A DNA stretch of 64,000 nucleotides from Paracyclopina nana (Eukaryota; Arthropoda; Copepoda; Cyclopoida; Cyclopettidae), in NCBI GenBank assembly GCA_019096065.1, contig JAGUCH010000002.1, positions 13,156,501 to 13,220,500 of the forward strand, read 5' to 3'. Shown in pieces: positions 1-12,300 of this stretch (the stretch's first letter is position 1; each line of letters starts with the position of its first letter). A program made the position numbers and the translations under genes. The notes under the pieces are model-generated. The model had not been told where the DNA came from and ran no database searches. It saw only the letters and a list, made by a program, of their open reading frames with translations.

Positions 1-12
1 ATTAGAGGAGTG

Positions 13-3000
13 TTACAACTGAGTAATAGCTTCATCGTCCGTCGCAGCGTTGGGGATGTCACTGTTTTGAGGGTCATTGGGATTGCCTTTGCCTTGGGGC
101 AAAAGCCTGAGGCTTTCAGTCATTATGCCACCCGCGCAGCTTCGCCTTTTGTTGCGGTCACCGCTGCGCAGGCTGTTGAAATTGCTCGGTTTCATGGATC
201 CAAAGTAGTTTCTCGACATGACCATTGGCGGAGGTGGAGCCAGCGTATCCGAGGTGAGGCTGCGCGTGCGCTTCCTTTGCTGCACCTGTTGAGGTGGAGG
301 CGCAATGATCACGGATGGGTACATGATGTCGTGGCTTGGCAGCAAGATCTGTTGCTGTTGCTGCTGCAGCAGCATCTGCCTATTGTTGGCATTCTTGAGG
401 CTCATTCTCGCCTTGGGATGTTTATGGGAGCGGAGCAGTACGGAGTTGTTGGCTGAGCCGGAGGTGAACCTGGGCGTGCCCAGGGTGGGCGAGTTGGTCA
501 CCGAAATGCAGGTGGTCCTCGGAGGCAAATATCCTCTCCCTATGGTCTGAAAATATTACAAATGGAAAGCCTTTTGGGTCGGTGGGGAGGGCAGAAGGTT
601 TCTCTCTCTGGCTTAATTTTGGCCACTTATTGCAATTCTAAAAGGGTTTGAAAATTGAGTGGGTGAAAAATGTCTCACTGCGGCCGAGTCCGCGTTGAAA
701 TAGCTCCGGTGACGACCGCGGCAGCATCGCTTCTTCAAAATGTCGAGTACCTATAGGGAAAATACATGGTGATCATCGAAAGGGTCATTCTCTGCAGAGG
801 ATTTTATAGTGGTGTAGCGCAGTCATTTGATGCATGAATATATGGAATATCTGCTTTAAAGGGAAAGCTTTTTTAAAGGATAAGTTCGTTTGCTAGTATG
901 CTATTGAGGTGTGAGACTTCAGCTTTTTCCCAAAATATATGTTTTTCCTCGTGAAATTGCAAAATTGGATTATTTTCTCGTATACGAAATCTCGCTTTGG
1001 CAAGTGCGCAAGCCCTACTTATTTGCTACGCTGTTGCTTTTTTTAAAATCTCCCCAAAGCATTGCCAAAAAGGTTTCATCGCTGTTATTTCCCTTTAAAA
1101 AAAGGTACATTGCCTATTGCCATTTTGGCAATACAGTATCCGCAAAATGCGCACAAATGTTTTGAATGAGGATCATTAGGGGAAGAAGACTTACGTCATT
1201 ATTGATGAAGCAGAAGATGATTGATACAAAAAAGCCCTGAAATTTTGCAGAGAAAAATTTTTGCATTTAAGATGATCCACTACTTTTTTTTGTAGCGTAC
1301 CTGATATGAAGAAGAGACTGCAGAGAAGACCTCGTAAAAATATTCCAAAGTCGTTCCTTGCTCAGGCCTGCAAAAAGAGAGCTTTTTACCACCTCGATTG
1401 GCATATGCAATAAATCCAGTTGTGAATACAAACAGTGCCATTTTTGGTATTTTTGCGGTGCACATTTACCTGATCGGCATCAGCAAAAAGTGAATGCCCA
1501 AAATTGGTATGAGCATCAAGGCTGCTCGTGCAGCCTTTAGCGTTGAGGCTACGCTGTTCGGTCCACCAGCAACTTGGCTAGTAAGAGAATTTTCCATTAA
1601 TTTCAAGTTAGAACTTGGAGGAACTTTATGCTTCACCTGTCTTCTGATTGAACGTTCCGCTTCCTTTTGATGAGTCTAATCACGTTGATGACTATCATGA
1701 CGTTGAAGGAAATGGCGATTATGACTGGAACAGCCAAAAACCAGATGCTGTCTCCCGTGTCCATCCAGCAGCTAAATTGGGGTATTGACATTTACTCAAG
1801 TTGCGCACATATGGCCAGAAAGTATATAAAGTTAACGCAAACACGTTTTGTCCGCAGGAGCGTGAAAGCCTTTCAGATTTATAGCTTCTACCTTTTGTGC
1901 GGTTGCGTAAACTCATTACATTTCCTACTATGTATGCTTGGACAAAAGTACATTAATTCTCATTTAAGATGAGTACGTATGCCAATAGTGAAAGTGCCCG
2001 TAGCATATGTCAAGTGACATCTCCCGAGGGCTTATTTTGCATCAAACAAAAAGTTATGTGAGACACTTTTTTTCTTTGTCCTTGATGTCCTACTTCCCAA
2101 CCAGACAAACGGTCCATATTTTCTCGGTCGTTTATCCATTTCAAAAAAAATTTTAAGATTTAAAAAAAATATATATTAAATTTAAAATTATTATAGTTGC
2201 TGACTATGGAATATCATATTTAGAAATCAATATAATCAATATCTTTCAAGATATGAATTTTTAAAAATTGTGGTTTCACTCAATTTTGACCAATATATAA
2301 TTTTCTTTAGATTTTATTTTTTCTTGTTTTAATGTCATCCCAGATGACAGCAAAGTATGAATGAAGATGAAAATCATTATTATTTTTTTAAATTAATGAT
2401 TTTTACACTTAGTATTTTTTCTGTATTTAATTAGTACTTTTGTGTGTAAATGCACTTGTACTTCTCTTTTATTTTTTTCACTATTTTCCTCTTTGTTAAC
2501 CCCATACAATTCCATTATTGAAATCAGTATTTATTGGATATAACATACATTTATATATTAGTACTAATTGTTACAACCAATATAATAACTAGTCTGTATT
2601 TTATCCGTCCGGAATGCCTAGTCCATCCAATTACTCAGTCAGTATTAACGCTGTCATTTCAGTTAGAGGGCACTACATAAGGTCGGTATGCTAGATCGCT
2701 ATGAATGCCATATCCGACTGTGCTCTCTTTCTGTAGCGCATTGAAAAGCGCAAAGAAAATTTGCTGTATTTTATCGGTCCAGAATGCCTAGTATATCCTA
2801 TTACTCAGTCAGTATTAACGCTGTCATTTCAGTTAGAGGGCACTACATAAGGTCGGTATGCTAGATCGCTATGAATGCCATATCTGACTGTGCTCTCTTT
2901 CTGTAGCGCATCGAAAAGCGCATAGAAAATTTGCTGTATTTTATCCGTCCAGAATGCCTAGTATATCCAATTACTCAGTTGGTATTATTGCTGTCATTTC

Positions 3001-6000
3001 ACTTAGTGGGCACTACATTAGGTCGGTATGCTAGATCGCTATGAATGCCATATCTGACTGTGCTCTCTTTCTGTAGCGCATCGAAAAGCGCATAGAAAAT
3101 TTGCTGTATTTTATCCGTCCAGAATGCCTAGTATATCCAATTACTCAGTTGGTATTATTGCTGTCATTTCACTTAGTGGGCACTACATAAGGTCGGTATG
3201 CTAGATCGCTATGAATGCCATATCCGACTGTGCTCTCGTTCTGTAGCGCTTCGAAAAGCGCATAGAAAATTTGCTGTATTTTATCCGTCCAGAATGCCTA
3301 GTATATCCAATTACTCAGTTGGTATTATTGCTGTCATTTCACTTAGAGGGCACTACATAAGGTCGGTATGCTAGATCGCTATGAATGTCATATCCGACTG
3401 TGCTCTCTTTCTGTAGCGCATCAAAAAGCGCATAGAAAATTTGCTGTATTTTATTGCCAGAATGCCTAGTATATCCAATTACTCAGTTGGTATTATTGCT
3501 GTCATTTCACTTAGAGGGCACTACATAAGGTCGGTATGCTTGATCGCTATGAATGTCATATCCGACTGTGCTCTCTTTCTGTAGCGCATTGAAAAGCGCA
3601 TAGAAAATTTGCTGTATTTTATTGCCAGAATGCCTAGTATATCCAATTACTCAGTTGGTAATATTGCTGTCATTTCACTTAGAGGGCACTACATAAGGTC
3701 GGTATGCTAGATCGCTATGAATGCCATATCCGACTGTGCTCTCTTTCTGTAGCGCATCGAAAAGCGCATACAAAATTCGCTGTATTTTATCCGTCCAGAA
3801 TGCCTAGTATATCCAATTACTCAGTTGGTATTATTGCTGTCATTTCACTTAGAGGGCACTACATAAGGTCGGTATGCTTGATCGCTATGAATGCCATATC
3901 CGACTGTGCTCTCTTTCTGTAGCGCATCGAAAAGCGCTACAGAATTCGCTGTATTTTATCGGTCCAGAATGCCTAGTATATCCAATTACTCAGTCGGTAT
4001 TGTCGCTGTCATTATTGTAAACAGTTCAGAGATGGCTCTGCTTGCAATTCAATAATTTGTGAAATTGTTCTTATCAATAACTTTTAGTGGTTTTGAGATT
4101 TCAAAAATTATCATTAATAGATGTTGGTCAGAACAACATGAAAACTGAGTTAGAAAGTATCATGCTTGTTATTTTTAAAGAATAACTGAGATTTTTAGAA
4201 TATTTCAATATTTTATGTCATGTACCACAATCACTAAAATCCACTCTATTTTAATCCTAATCAGAATTTCTTATGTCTATAAGACTAGTTTATGGCATGA
4301 GTTATTAGAGTAAAGTGAGCCTACTAATTTCAGGCTCACTTTAAAATTCAAAACATGAATTAACTTGCTTATTTTCAGGATATAAGTATGCAAATTGTAA
4401 TTCATGCTGTAGTTAATGGAAAAGTGACATAAATTAAATGAGTTTTAATTGGATTTTGGTTGCTCAGTAGATACAGCAAATATGTAATTGTAGACCTACT
4501 CCAGGAGAGACCACTGCATTAGTATACAATTAAAACGGAATTTAGAAATTGATATGTGTATTTATTATATTTTTTACAGCAACAAGTCTTGATGTGTACT
4601 GAATTATTTTAACTAATTTAGTGTGTGAAATTACATCTTTACTAAAAAAATACAGAAATAATACCAGACAGATTATTTTTAGAATTTTTTTTAAAAAAAG
4701 GTGTAATTTTTCTTGTTAAAATCGGTACAGAAGGGATAAAAAACAGATTATTATTTTCTTATAAGATTTTTAAATGTTAATTAGTCAGAAACTAAGCATA
4801 AATTAATGATTTTTTTTATTGATATGGCATCACTGGGATGCAGGCTTTGCATTTTTTATGATTTTAAAATCATAGCATTAATTTTAAAAAATCAGTATTT
4901 GGCAAATCATATGTTTATTCAAAGCGTTACACGTTTTTCGGTAGTAATGCCATATACGACTTATTTCGAACCCAGTATTAATTAAGTATAAACTCAGTAC
5001 TATTTTTCAGTTTGTCTGGTTGGGTTGTTATTCCATGCTAAATTGTACGAAAAACAGCTCCTCTTTTTCGGTTGCACTCAAGTTTTACATGCTATGTGAT
5101 GGCAGCCATGATCTTCAGAGAAAAGCTCGCAATTTCTGAGCCCGTAATGTAATGAATAAGATGAGAGTACACTCTTGTTTTCATATTCTGAAGTATCTAT
5201 AATCTATGCATGATGTATTATGCATATAGGCCGATTAGGTGAATTGTGAGCACTTTATATTTAAAAAGTTCACGCGTATAAACGTTCACAGTTCTCTTTT
5301 CTGACTGTACTACAGCAATTAACAGGTAATAGCCTTGTAATTTCATTAAAAACTTTTTGCTCAACATTGGCTTAAAGCTTTCCCAACTTCATGCCGGTTA
5401 TTACAAAGCTCTGCATGCCTTGGTAGAAATCTACTTAGTAGCCATTCCAGCCATGATTGCTTTATGCTGATGAATTTGCTTGGCTTACTTGCTATTTTCG
5501 GTGGTCGAGAGCGCCCTAAAAATCGTGTATGGAGTGAGCACAAATATGGGCAGTCCCCAACCGCATCCAACCAATGTCCAAAGCTGCCAAGTTTTGACTC
5601 CCCACGTGTTCATGAGCAACAGTTGCAAATATGCTCCCTCGCAGAGCATCCACGTGTACGTTGATATCATGAAATATGTCTTGGCCACATGCAAGACTCT
5701 GCACCACACCTATTGAGAAATAACAGTTCACTCCTTGGCCATAGGAAAAAGATCTCCACTGCTTTGTCTGGCCTTATGGAGACAGAAGATGACTTACTGG
5801 ATTGTTGGACCACACATCGTGCTGGAACAGCACACAAGAGTACCAAATGATCCACAGGATGTTGTTTCCGGACATGGACAGGAAGAGGTTTTTGTGCATT
5901 TTAATGCGGCCACAATCCAGGCTCCTGCAACAAGAGTAATGCGAGCATATATTTAAAAATGGTGGAAAAGCCTTACTTGAAGTAGAAAAAGATGAACAGA

Positions 6001-8768
6001 GATATGGCCATGAAAAACAAAGAGATGCCCCATCCAGAAAGGGAGATGACATTGACAGTGTTTCGGAACTGCAACAAGATTACCGAGTTAAATGGAAAGT
6101 GTATATTTTATAGCAATAAATTAAGAACCTCGAGGTCCTGAATGTTGATGCATTGTGTGTAATTGGACCAAGTCATATTGGTCTCTGGATGCCTCCACCA
6201 TTCACCACTTTCAGTGCAAGTTTTGAAAGAAGGTCCTTTCATGGATAAAAAGACATTGCATTATGTATGGATATGGGGGGAAAGTTCCAAGGTTATTTTT
6301 CACGAAGGTACTCGTGGAGGTATACTCACGATTTGCACTGAAGCCCAAGTGAGGAAAGTTGGGGCATGGTTGCTTTTGAACTGTGCCAGGCTTCGACTCG
6401 TCCCAGCAATTCCAGCTGTCGAAGATCATTGGACAATTCGAGTCCGACAGCGTTTGTTCGACTTTCGAAAATCTGCCCAGACAGTCTCGGAGTCGGAGCA
6501 AGGCTCCATAATCAAGCTCGATTCCTGGAAAATGAAGATTTTTTCGAGTAATTACTGACATTCTTGAATAATTGGCTTTGTAATACTGCAGAGTATATCA
6601 TAAGTGGCTATTCGTATGGCGAGAACTAATGAATCTTACATCTATGCTTATCCATATGTGTCACTTTCTACTTACATGTTTTTCACAAGAAATACTACGC
6701 ACACTGTCTCTGAAATGCGCACTTACAAATTAGGTAACTATTTATGGTGTAAAAAATGGTAAGTTTTTTATTGATATTTTAGCCTTGCTTTTGCCTCTAT
6801 TGTAAACATCAAATTTTGTGCTGTAGAAATATCTGAAACAGAAATTCCCTCGATACAATTAACAGAAGCAATCCAATTTACAAGGGAAAATATTACTGTA
6901 CCAATTTATTAGCTTGAAATTGTCACCTTGCTTTTGACTCTATTTTTAACAACTTTTTTTGGGCGCAGAAATTTCTGAAACAGAAACAATCCAATTTATA
7001 ATGGAAAATACTGCTGTACCAATTTATTGAGTTGCGGTTATGTTCCATTTGCTCGAAATGCTATATGCTCGATTTAGTATTCTACATGATTTTTGTGAGC
7101 CGCTGTACAACGAACTCTTATTGGATGGTGTCTACATAAAAAACTCCAAAATATAAGAGGAAAAGTTAAATAAGATGGGCGACATCATTTTGTCCGAAAA
7201 TTTGCGAATCAATCGAAAAGATTTGCCTAGTTGTTTTCAGTCCTACTCAGTTTTGGTGACAGGAACTATATACTATCCCCGACAAAATCCATCTTATTGT
7301 ACTATCTCCGAAAAATCTAGTTGTATTTACTCCGAAAACGTTTCCAGTCCACAAAAATTCAGCTCATTTGGTTGACTTGGAGCGGAGAAAAATGGAAGTC
7401 TGTCATTTGGCGGAATATTTTGAAAAACGCGCAATAAAGAACCCCCCCACTCAAATTGAAAGGCCTACCCATGTACCAAATTTCACAAAAATTGCTCCGC
7501 CCATCCCCACAAATAACCCTCATAGCGCCGCTATACACATGCTCTTTCAAACTTCACATATCTGGCCAACTCAATTCGGAGAAAAAAAACTTGATGGGTT
7601 TGGTCATTTTACTGCTGAACAAATTATTTCGAAGGTAGCACAACTAGGCGAGTTCGGACATTTTTCAACTGGGCATAATTGATCCGACTTAGTGCTACTC
7701 AACTTTTCGGAGATAAAACTACTCAACTTTTCGGAGATTTTACAACTAGATTTTCGGACAAAAAAGTTTCCCCCTTCCCACTCACTAGATAAACAAGGGT
7801 ATGGGCATGACCCATAAAATGACCTTTTTGTAATACCATCTACACTCAAGATAAACAGCTTTCTTGACATTTTCCACTAAGGGAAACTGGTTCCATCTGA
7901 TTAAATCCAAAGCTTTCTAGAGAGAACAGAAAATCTAACATTTTGTAACCGCTTATGAAGTTAAGAACCTATACGTAGTTCAGCAGATCGGAAGGAATTT
8001 TCCTTTATTAGCGTTTGCAAAGCTGTCACTTTTCTCAGCATGGCTTTAATTTTAAAAAAACCTGTGCCTTGCTTGAGCACTCAAATCTTTTGATTTTACA
8101 AGATGTACTACAAAACGCATGAAACTACAGACCAGTCAATGAACAGTTTCTATCTTTCCTTGGGCACGTGTGAAATTGACGTAGCTTTCATGGTCTTTGA
8201 TTTCCAAGCGTAAAAAATGTGATGTCCAAAATGTTGTGCTAGGCCCTGTAGCTGCTTGTAAAATATTTGTTTTGGGACTCATACCTGTGGTATTTCTCGT
8301 AGCTTAAAATTAATGAATTGGAAAGCATACGGTTCAAATTTCACTTTCAGTACTGTAAAGTAAGGCTTAAAAACTTCCCAAAGCTTTCCATGCATCGTCG
8401 CATTTTTCTACGATAAGGCTAATTTGTGCAAATGTCACAAAAAACCATTTCAGCTCAAAGTTTGCCAAAAAATATATCTTGCAACTTCTGCACTGAAACG
8501 CGTGCTCCAATGATGAATAAACTTGGTAATTGACAAGCACAGTATGATAACATGGTTCTCCTGATCTTACCTTGTATTTCATACTCGTTCCTCATCACGT
8601 CTATGGTCTCATTCCAAAAAGCATCAATCTGATGCCAAAAGTCCTCATTATTGTCAGACCTGAAACCACAGTTGCATAAGCACATGTAAAGCTAGCCCAG
8701 ATTATGGATTACCTGATGAGGGTTTCGTTCCAGTCAGGCAAGGGCCTAATTATCATCGAAGGCATCTT
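13..8768 (-). CDS. Class B1 GPCR, calcitonin/DH31 receptor-like (13 exons)
   Basis: Peptide-hormone receptor expected at the plasma membrane, coupling through Gs in its family. Exons read on the minus strand: 8768-8713, 8659-8571, 6524-6330, 6235-6129, 6068-5977, 5924-5798, 5709-5489, 1771-1637, 1577-1470, 1367-1301, 1236-1195, 750-679, 546-13. Phases join throughout, giving 613 residues from the ATG at 8765. The hormone-binding domain shows FDSWNCWDESKPGT, GEWWRHPE and TWSNYTQC. TM1 contains SGWGISLFFMAISLFIFFYF, TM2 KMHKNLFLSM, TM3 WMLCEGAYLQLLL, TM5 IWFLAVPVIIA, TM6 LIPILGIHFLLMPIR and TM7 GFFVSIIFCF. The tail has a short polyQ run. WSNYTQC and the TM3 motif resemble calcitonin receptor-like and insect DH31 receptors. 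No signal peptide is visible after the first ATG, so a 5' exon above 8768 is probably missing. Family assignment is strong, subtype moderate. Confidence 0.85.
1974..2095. other. Intron sequence before the TIR element
   Basis: Part of the 3.7-kb intron (1772-5488) of the GPCR gene. I see no exon or RNA gene between the TM5 exon and the start of the TIR element. Confidence 0.4.
2096..5024. mobile_element. 2.9-kb TIR element with internal satellite, in GPCR intron
   Basis: The left end CCCAACCAGACAAAC (2096-2110) is matched by its exact reverse complement at 5010-5024. The interior is AT-rich with no transposase ORF, so it is non-autonomous. It contains a 170-bp satellite at 2594-4012. A block at 4018-4215, starting near AGTTCAGAGATGGCTCTGC, recurs at 54750-54945, and a shorter complement lies near 58240; both copies are within other CCCAAC-ended elements. 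No clear target-site duplication was seen, so the superfamily is unassigned. Confidence 0.6.
2594..4012. repeat. Tandem satellite, about 8.3 copies of a 167-170 bp unit
   Basis: The landmark CTGTATTTTAT recurs at 2594, 2764, 2934, 3104, 3274, 3444, 3612, about 3779 and about 3948. The period is 170 bp, then 167-168 bp in the last units. Each unit carries GGTCGGTATGCTAGATCGC and CTGTAGCGCATCGAAAAGCG. Copies differ by a few substitutions. Short ORFs inside are by-products of the repeat. Confidence 0.95.
7177..7774. mobile_element. Degraded short TIR element of the TTTTGTCCGA-ended family
   Basis: The left end GGGCGACATCATTTTGTCCG and the right end (complement GGGGAAACTTTTTTGTCCGA) match the two ends of the better preserved copy at 61020-61631. 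Internal repeats such as ACTCAACTTTTCGGAGAT occur. It lies in the GPCR intron 6525-8570. No target duplication remains visible and no coding ORF is convincing. Confidence 0.55.
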
Positions 8769-9367
8769 CTGAAAAAGGAATGAAGTAGTTCAATAAATAT
8801 CCACTTTGAAGGCCTTATTGTCAACTTGTCTATAGCATTTTTGACTTCCAAGGGCTTAAGAAACTTTGATTTGAAAGCCTTTTAGCGTAAGCCTTTTCCA
8901 CTGAAAGTAATTTCTTCATTATTGGCTTTTGTCAAACATGCAGCCAGTTTACGTAATTTTTTATTAGGCTGCCAAATGAATTTCGAGTACAAATAATTGT
9001 GAGCGTTACCTCAGGCTGCAATATCGCTCCGCGAAGCTACAACTAAGTTGTTCGATTACGGCTAGCTAACTTGCTACCGATAGGAGAGAAAAACTAGCAA
9101 TGAAGCCGAAAGGGGCCTCGATAACCGCCTCTCCGTAGAGCCACGCTTTCTAAAACAGAGCAAAGGCCTCGCGGTATCGCAAGAGCCGCACCAAAGATAT
9201 ACGTATACATACTTCATCTACTATGAGGAGAAAAAATATGGTAAAACGAAGTAGCACTTTATTGTTATTATCATTCATATTTTTTCATCTCAGCATTCTT
9301 CCGAGTCATGATCAATCAATCAATGGGTGTGTGTGTGTGTGCAGTTGACCTGATATTAGCACAGCCT
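8769..9367. other. Interval between GAPVD1 3' end and GPCR 5' exons
   Basis: Contains the 3' UTR of the minus-strand GAPVD1 gene: a minus-strand AATAAA lies at 9258-9263, about 105 bp past the stop. The upstream part should contain the missing GPCR 5' exon or promoter. I could not identify a signal-peptide exon with confidence. Confidence 0.4.
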
Positions 9368-12300
9368 TTATTGCGACGAGGACGCCTGGCTACTGCTACC
9401 ATAATCCATGGTCTTGATGAATTCCACGGCAGCAACAAACTGCATCCACCAATACTGATCTTCCCCGCTGAGCCGATTGCCGAAGAAGCTTTCGACGTAT
9501 TGCACGGTGGACAAAAGGCTGGGCGGATTGGCCTTGACCACAACAAAGACCAAGACTGGGAGGAAGTCGTCCGCCGCAGGCACGCTATTCTTTCCGCTCA
9601 GCGACAGCAAATTCATGATTGTCTGACAGCAGCGAACCACGCAAGCAACCTTGTCCTTGGGCGTCCGGAAGGCTGCCAGCTGACGCAGTTCGGCCTGAGC
9701 TGAAGGCCAAGGAGCCTCGTAGTGGTAATGCCGGCCAATTCGCAAATCCCGATGGCTTGGAGTGATCTCTGATGCCAACTTGCTGATGTGCTCAGCGAGC
9801 ACCACATCTCGAGATATATCAGCCTCGCCATTGGGGAACATGGCATGGAAATAGATATGGGCCACGACAGCTCGCTCCACGGCCACTCTGCACATTTCCA
9901 GCTGAGCTGGTGAGTTGGCTGTTAGTAGGGACACAGAAGTGTCAGCCTCCAGTTGGGACCAGAGCGACGATAAGAAGTTCTCCATCAGCGCGATCTTCTC
10001 GTCGGACGCGGAGCAGGACTCCTTAAAGCTCGTGACAAACTTGACGACCTGACTCTCGCGACGCTCCAAAAACAGGCGAATGCACCCGTTCAATTGGTGG
10101 CCGGAGCAAACGCGCCTATCAGCCTCCATGCGAGACAAAAGCCGCTTCTGGTGAGACAGAGTGGCCAAAAGGCCTTGCCGGCATTTGACTAGATAGGCTA
10201 GGTAGGGCGATCTTCTTTTGTAGTCTTCTTTGAGGCTGCGTACGAGCTTGCGACAAGCCTCATTGTCGAAAAGGCTGAGGCATCGCATTGTCTCGTGCAG
10301 CTGAGCGACCATATTACGATCTTGAAGGTTGTATGCCTCAGCCAATTGAACTCGCAACAAAGCCACCAAATCGTTGGTGGCCTTGAGCTCACGAGCGAGC
10401 ACAATGGCAGCCGAGGTTGATGGCAGAGTCGTCGTGAGCAGCGACATGTCGGCCTCGGAAAGCATCATGCGCAATTTTCGTTTCGCATCCTGGAAAGCGT
10501 AGGAGGCCTCTATGTTGTGCTGATCAATGACGAGACGGTCATCAAAGTCCACACAATCATTGCTTCCTGCCTGATGGCCATTACCGAACGGCGCGGCAAG
10601 GATCACCTCATTTGAGCTCGACAACTCGTTCGGCTTCGAGCGGTACTTGGCCAGTATCTCGTCTGCCGTGACCTCGTCCGAGGCCGCTGACGACGCAACT
10701 GGAGTGGGCTCCAGTAAGCCGTCAGCCGAGAGTGAGACTTGCTCATCCGAATTAGCAGTCAAGAGGAAATCACTCTTAATCCCGCCAATGCCTCCAGAAT
10801 GCCCTCCGCCCCTTTGGCGTCCAATTTTGGGCAACTTCCACGACTTGAAAAAGCTCTTGTCCATTCGCTGCTTGTGTCCTTTGAAAAGATCGTTTTGGGA
10901 GTCATTGCCGCCTCCATTAAACTTCAGATCTCGCGCGGAATGGTCGACTTCCGAGGAAGACGAGACTGGTGACAACTCATCCTTGCTCTGCGTTCTATTC
11001 ATAACCACGGCTTTGTCAAAGCTAATGCTTTTCGGAATGGCCCCAGTGCTGCTCGTAACCGCAGCTCTCCTCGGTGGATTCTCCGCCTTTGCTGCGTTGT
11101 TGTAAGCCTTTGGCAGGGCACCGCCAGAGAAGGTCGCAATCTCCACCTCGCCATCATGTTGAGGCTGCTTAGCGCCTTCTTTCGAGTGCACATGTCCAGA
11201 TCCGCTGTCACCCGCTGAGCTTTCGGTACTGGAGGCAATCGAGGTTGCACTAGGGTGTGACAAAAGCCTGGCAGAGTTATTGGCATTTACAACTGCTGTC
11301 TCGACAGAATCATTGCTAGCCTCAGGAATGACATGAGGCTTTTTAAGAATGCTCCCCTCAATAGGAGGAGGTCTTATTGAAGCAGCACCTGAAATCGGAA
11401 AATGTGGCTAAACATAATATTGCCTAATTTTTTTAGAACGTGCTCGCTGCTTACCTAAAGAGTCACTGCCTCTTCGCTGAATGGAGATACCTGATGAAAG
11501 CTTTGGAGCGTGGCCACTGGATTGCCGAGCCCATTGCTCCACTGCAGCGGCTCTGGATGGCCTCAAATTTCCCTCGCCAGAATATCGACTCTTGACACCT
11601 GAAGCGCTATCCATGGACAACAGGAGTTCGGCTGGATCACTGAAAGGATTTGACATGGTATGTATATGCGTTCTACGTCTTCACTCATGCTACATTAAGC
11701 TTTGCAATCCTCGTACAAATTCTCAAAAGGAGCCACGTAGTCGACTTCTTTGGCTGCAAATTGGCTAGCAAGCTTTCCATTCAAAAATATTATATCGAAT
11801 TAAGTGAGTATGACATAGTTTGTTCGCATAACTAAAATAAATACACCATGGTGCTAAATGAAGTACTATTGACATTGTCCATTGTTTGAGATTGCTTCCC
11901 CAGATATTGCCTAGTTACTTAGCATAGGGAATCTCTTGCATAATGATAGCCTACTCGACATATGATATTGTTATTAACTTGGTTGCATTGTTTACCTCCT
12001 TGTTGTGTCATCGGATCTCGCCACGCTTCCGCTATCTTCTTCATTGTCGAGCTCAGCAAGACGTAGACTTTCCGTGTCTGAGGCTAAAACATCTATCGAC
12101 CATACTTCCGACGCTGTTTCAGCCACATCTAGAAGGTTGGCTGCCGAGCTGGAGGCAACACTACTTGCACCTCCGACATTGCCTTGCGTTGAGGAATTGG
12201 CGCTGAGCTGGCGGTCAACTCCAAGGGGATCATCAGGAAGGCGGACCCGGTTTCTTCGAAATCCACGATCATCTGTGTCACCGAGGGTTTCAGTATCGCT

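Noticed and set aside
5361-5430. Minus-strand FYQGMQSF reading as a possible GPCR TM7 exon
   Set aside because: The true TM5-TM7 exons were found at 1195-1771 with correct phase; this match is short and fortuitous.
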